Source: JBFMFH01 sp040752275 | GTDB lineage: Bacteria; Acidobacteriota; Vicinamibacteria; Vicinamibacterales; JAKQTR01 | Direction: 5' to 3' | DNA: 23,631 bases | Assembly: GCA_040752275.1 (NCBI GenBank) | Contig: JBFMFH010000029.1 | Span: forward strand, 1 to 23,631 | Shown here: piece after piece, positions 23,627-23,631 of the stretch | Layout: each line of letters begins with the position of its first letter | Position numbering within the stretch: position 1 is the stretch's first letter | Notes under the pieces: generated by a model | What the model saw: the letters and a program-made list of their open reading frames with translations, nothing else | Told to the model about the DNA's origin: nothing | The model's database searches: none | Made by a program: the position numbers and the translations under genes

Positions 23627-23631
23627 GGAGC

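Overview
The window is high-GC DNA densely packed on both strands. Its gene content suggests an Acidobacteriota genome, most likely Vicinamibacteria-like: a Ser/Thr kinase fused to a polytopic membrane module, a BlaI/M56 pair with HEAT repeats, a PadR regulator, a remnant of a MacB/FtsX-type (ADOP-like) permease, a DUF1028 protein and a secreted M14 peptidase. The taxonomic call is inference; there is no rRNA or other marker gene here.

Layout. 1-3000: a repeat copy and a kinase C-terminal scrap, then a minus-strand operon nfeD-like / flotillin / beta-carbonic-anhydrase-like. 3090-4330: decayed DNA made of a kinase fragment, a truncated chrA, and a frameshifted scrap of a secreted protein with a carbohydrate-binding-like module. 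4360-8015: a small outer-membrane-type protein (-), an unknown soluble protein overlapping a frameshifted dicarboxylate/amino-acid symporter (+), and a K+-dependent Na+/Ca2+ exchanger-type antiporter (-). 8204-12017: an intact kinase-chrA cassette, of which the decayed pieces at 125-304 and 3090-3856 are paralogous relics. 12022-12152: a 131-bp element with terminal inverted repeats, found inverted and degenerate at 1-112. 12183-14766: a DUF1028 protein, then a PadR regulator overlapping an LptF/LptG-like permease that lacks the usual periplasmic domain. 14882-16502: an RHH/PIN toxin-antitoxin pair, followed by a small protein and a nucleotidyltransferase whose genes overlap out of frame by 110 nt. 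16515-17055: a permease relic and repeat-rich spacer. 17056-19029: a secreted M14 peptidase. 19121-23437: a secreted HEAT-repeat protein, an M56 peptidase fused to eleven HEAT repeats, and BlaI.

The most interesting unit is the last one. blaI and the M56-HEAT gene overlap by 4 nt. Two tandem copies of the inverted repeat TGCTA-N6-TAGCA cover the blaI promoter, and a third copy with the same geometry lies about 100 bp upstream of the secreted HEAT-repeat gene. This predicts one BlaI regulon: a membrane protease whose sensor domain is replaced by HEAT repeats, its repressor, and an exported protein built from the same 31-residue repeat. The second theme is the kinase-chrA cassette, present once intact and once as scrambled relics, which suggests a mobile or recombining two-gene unit.
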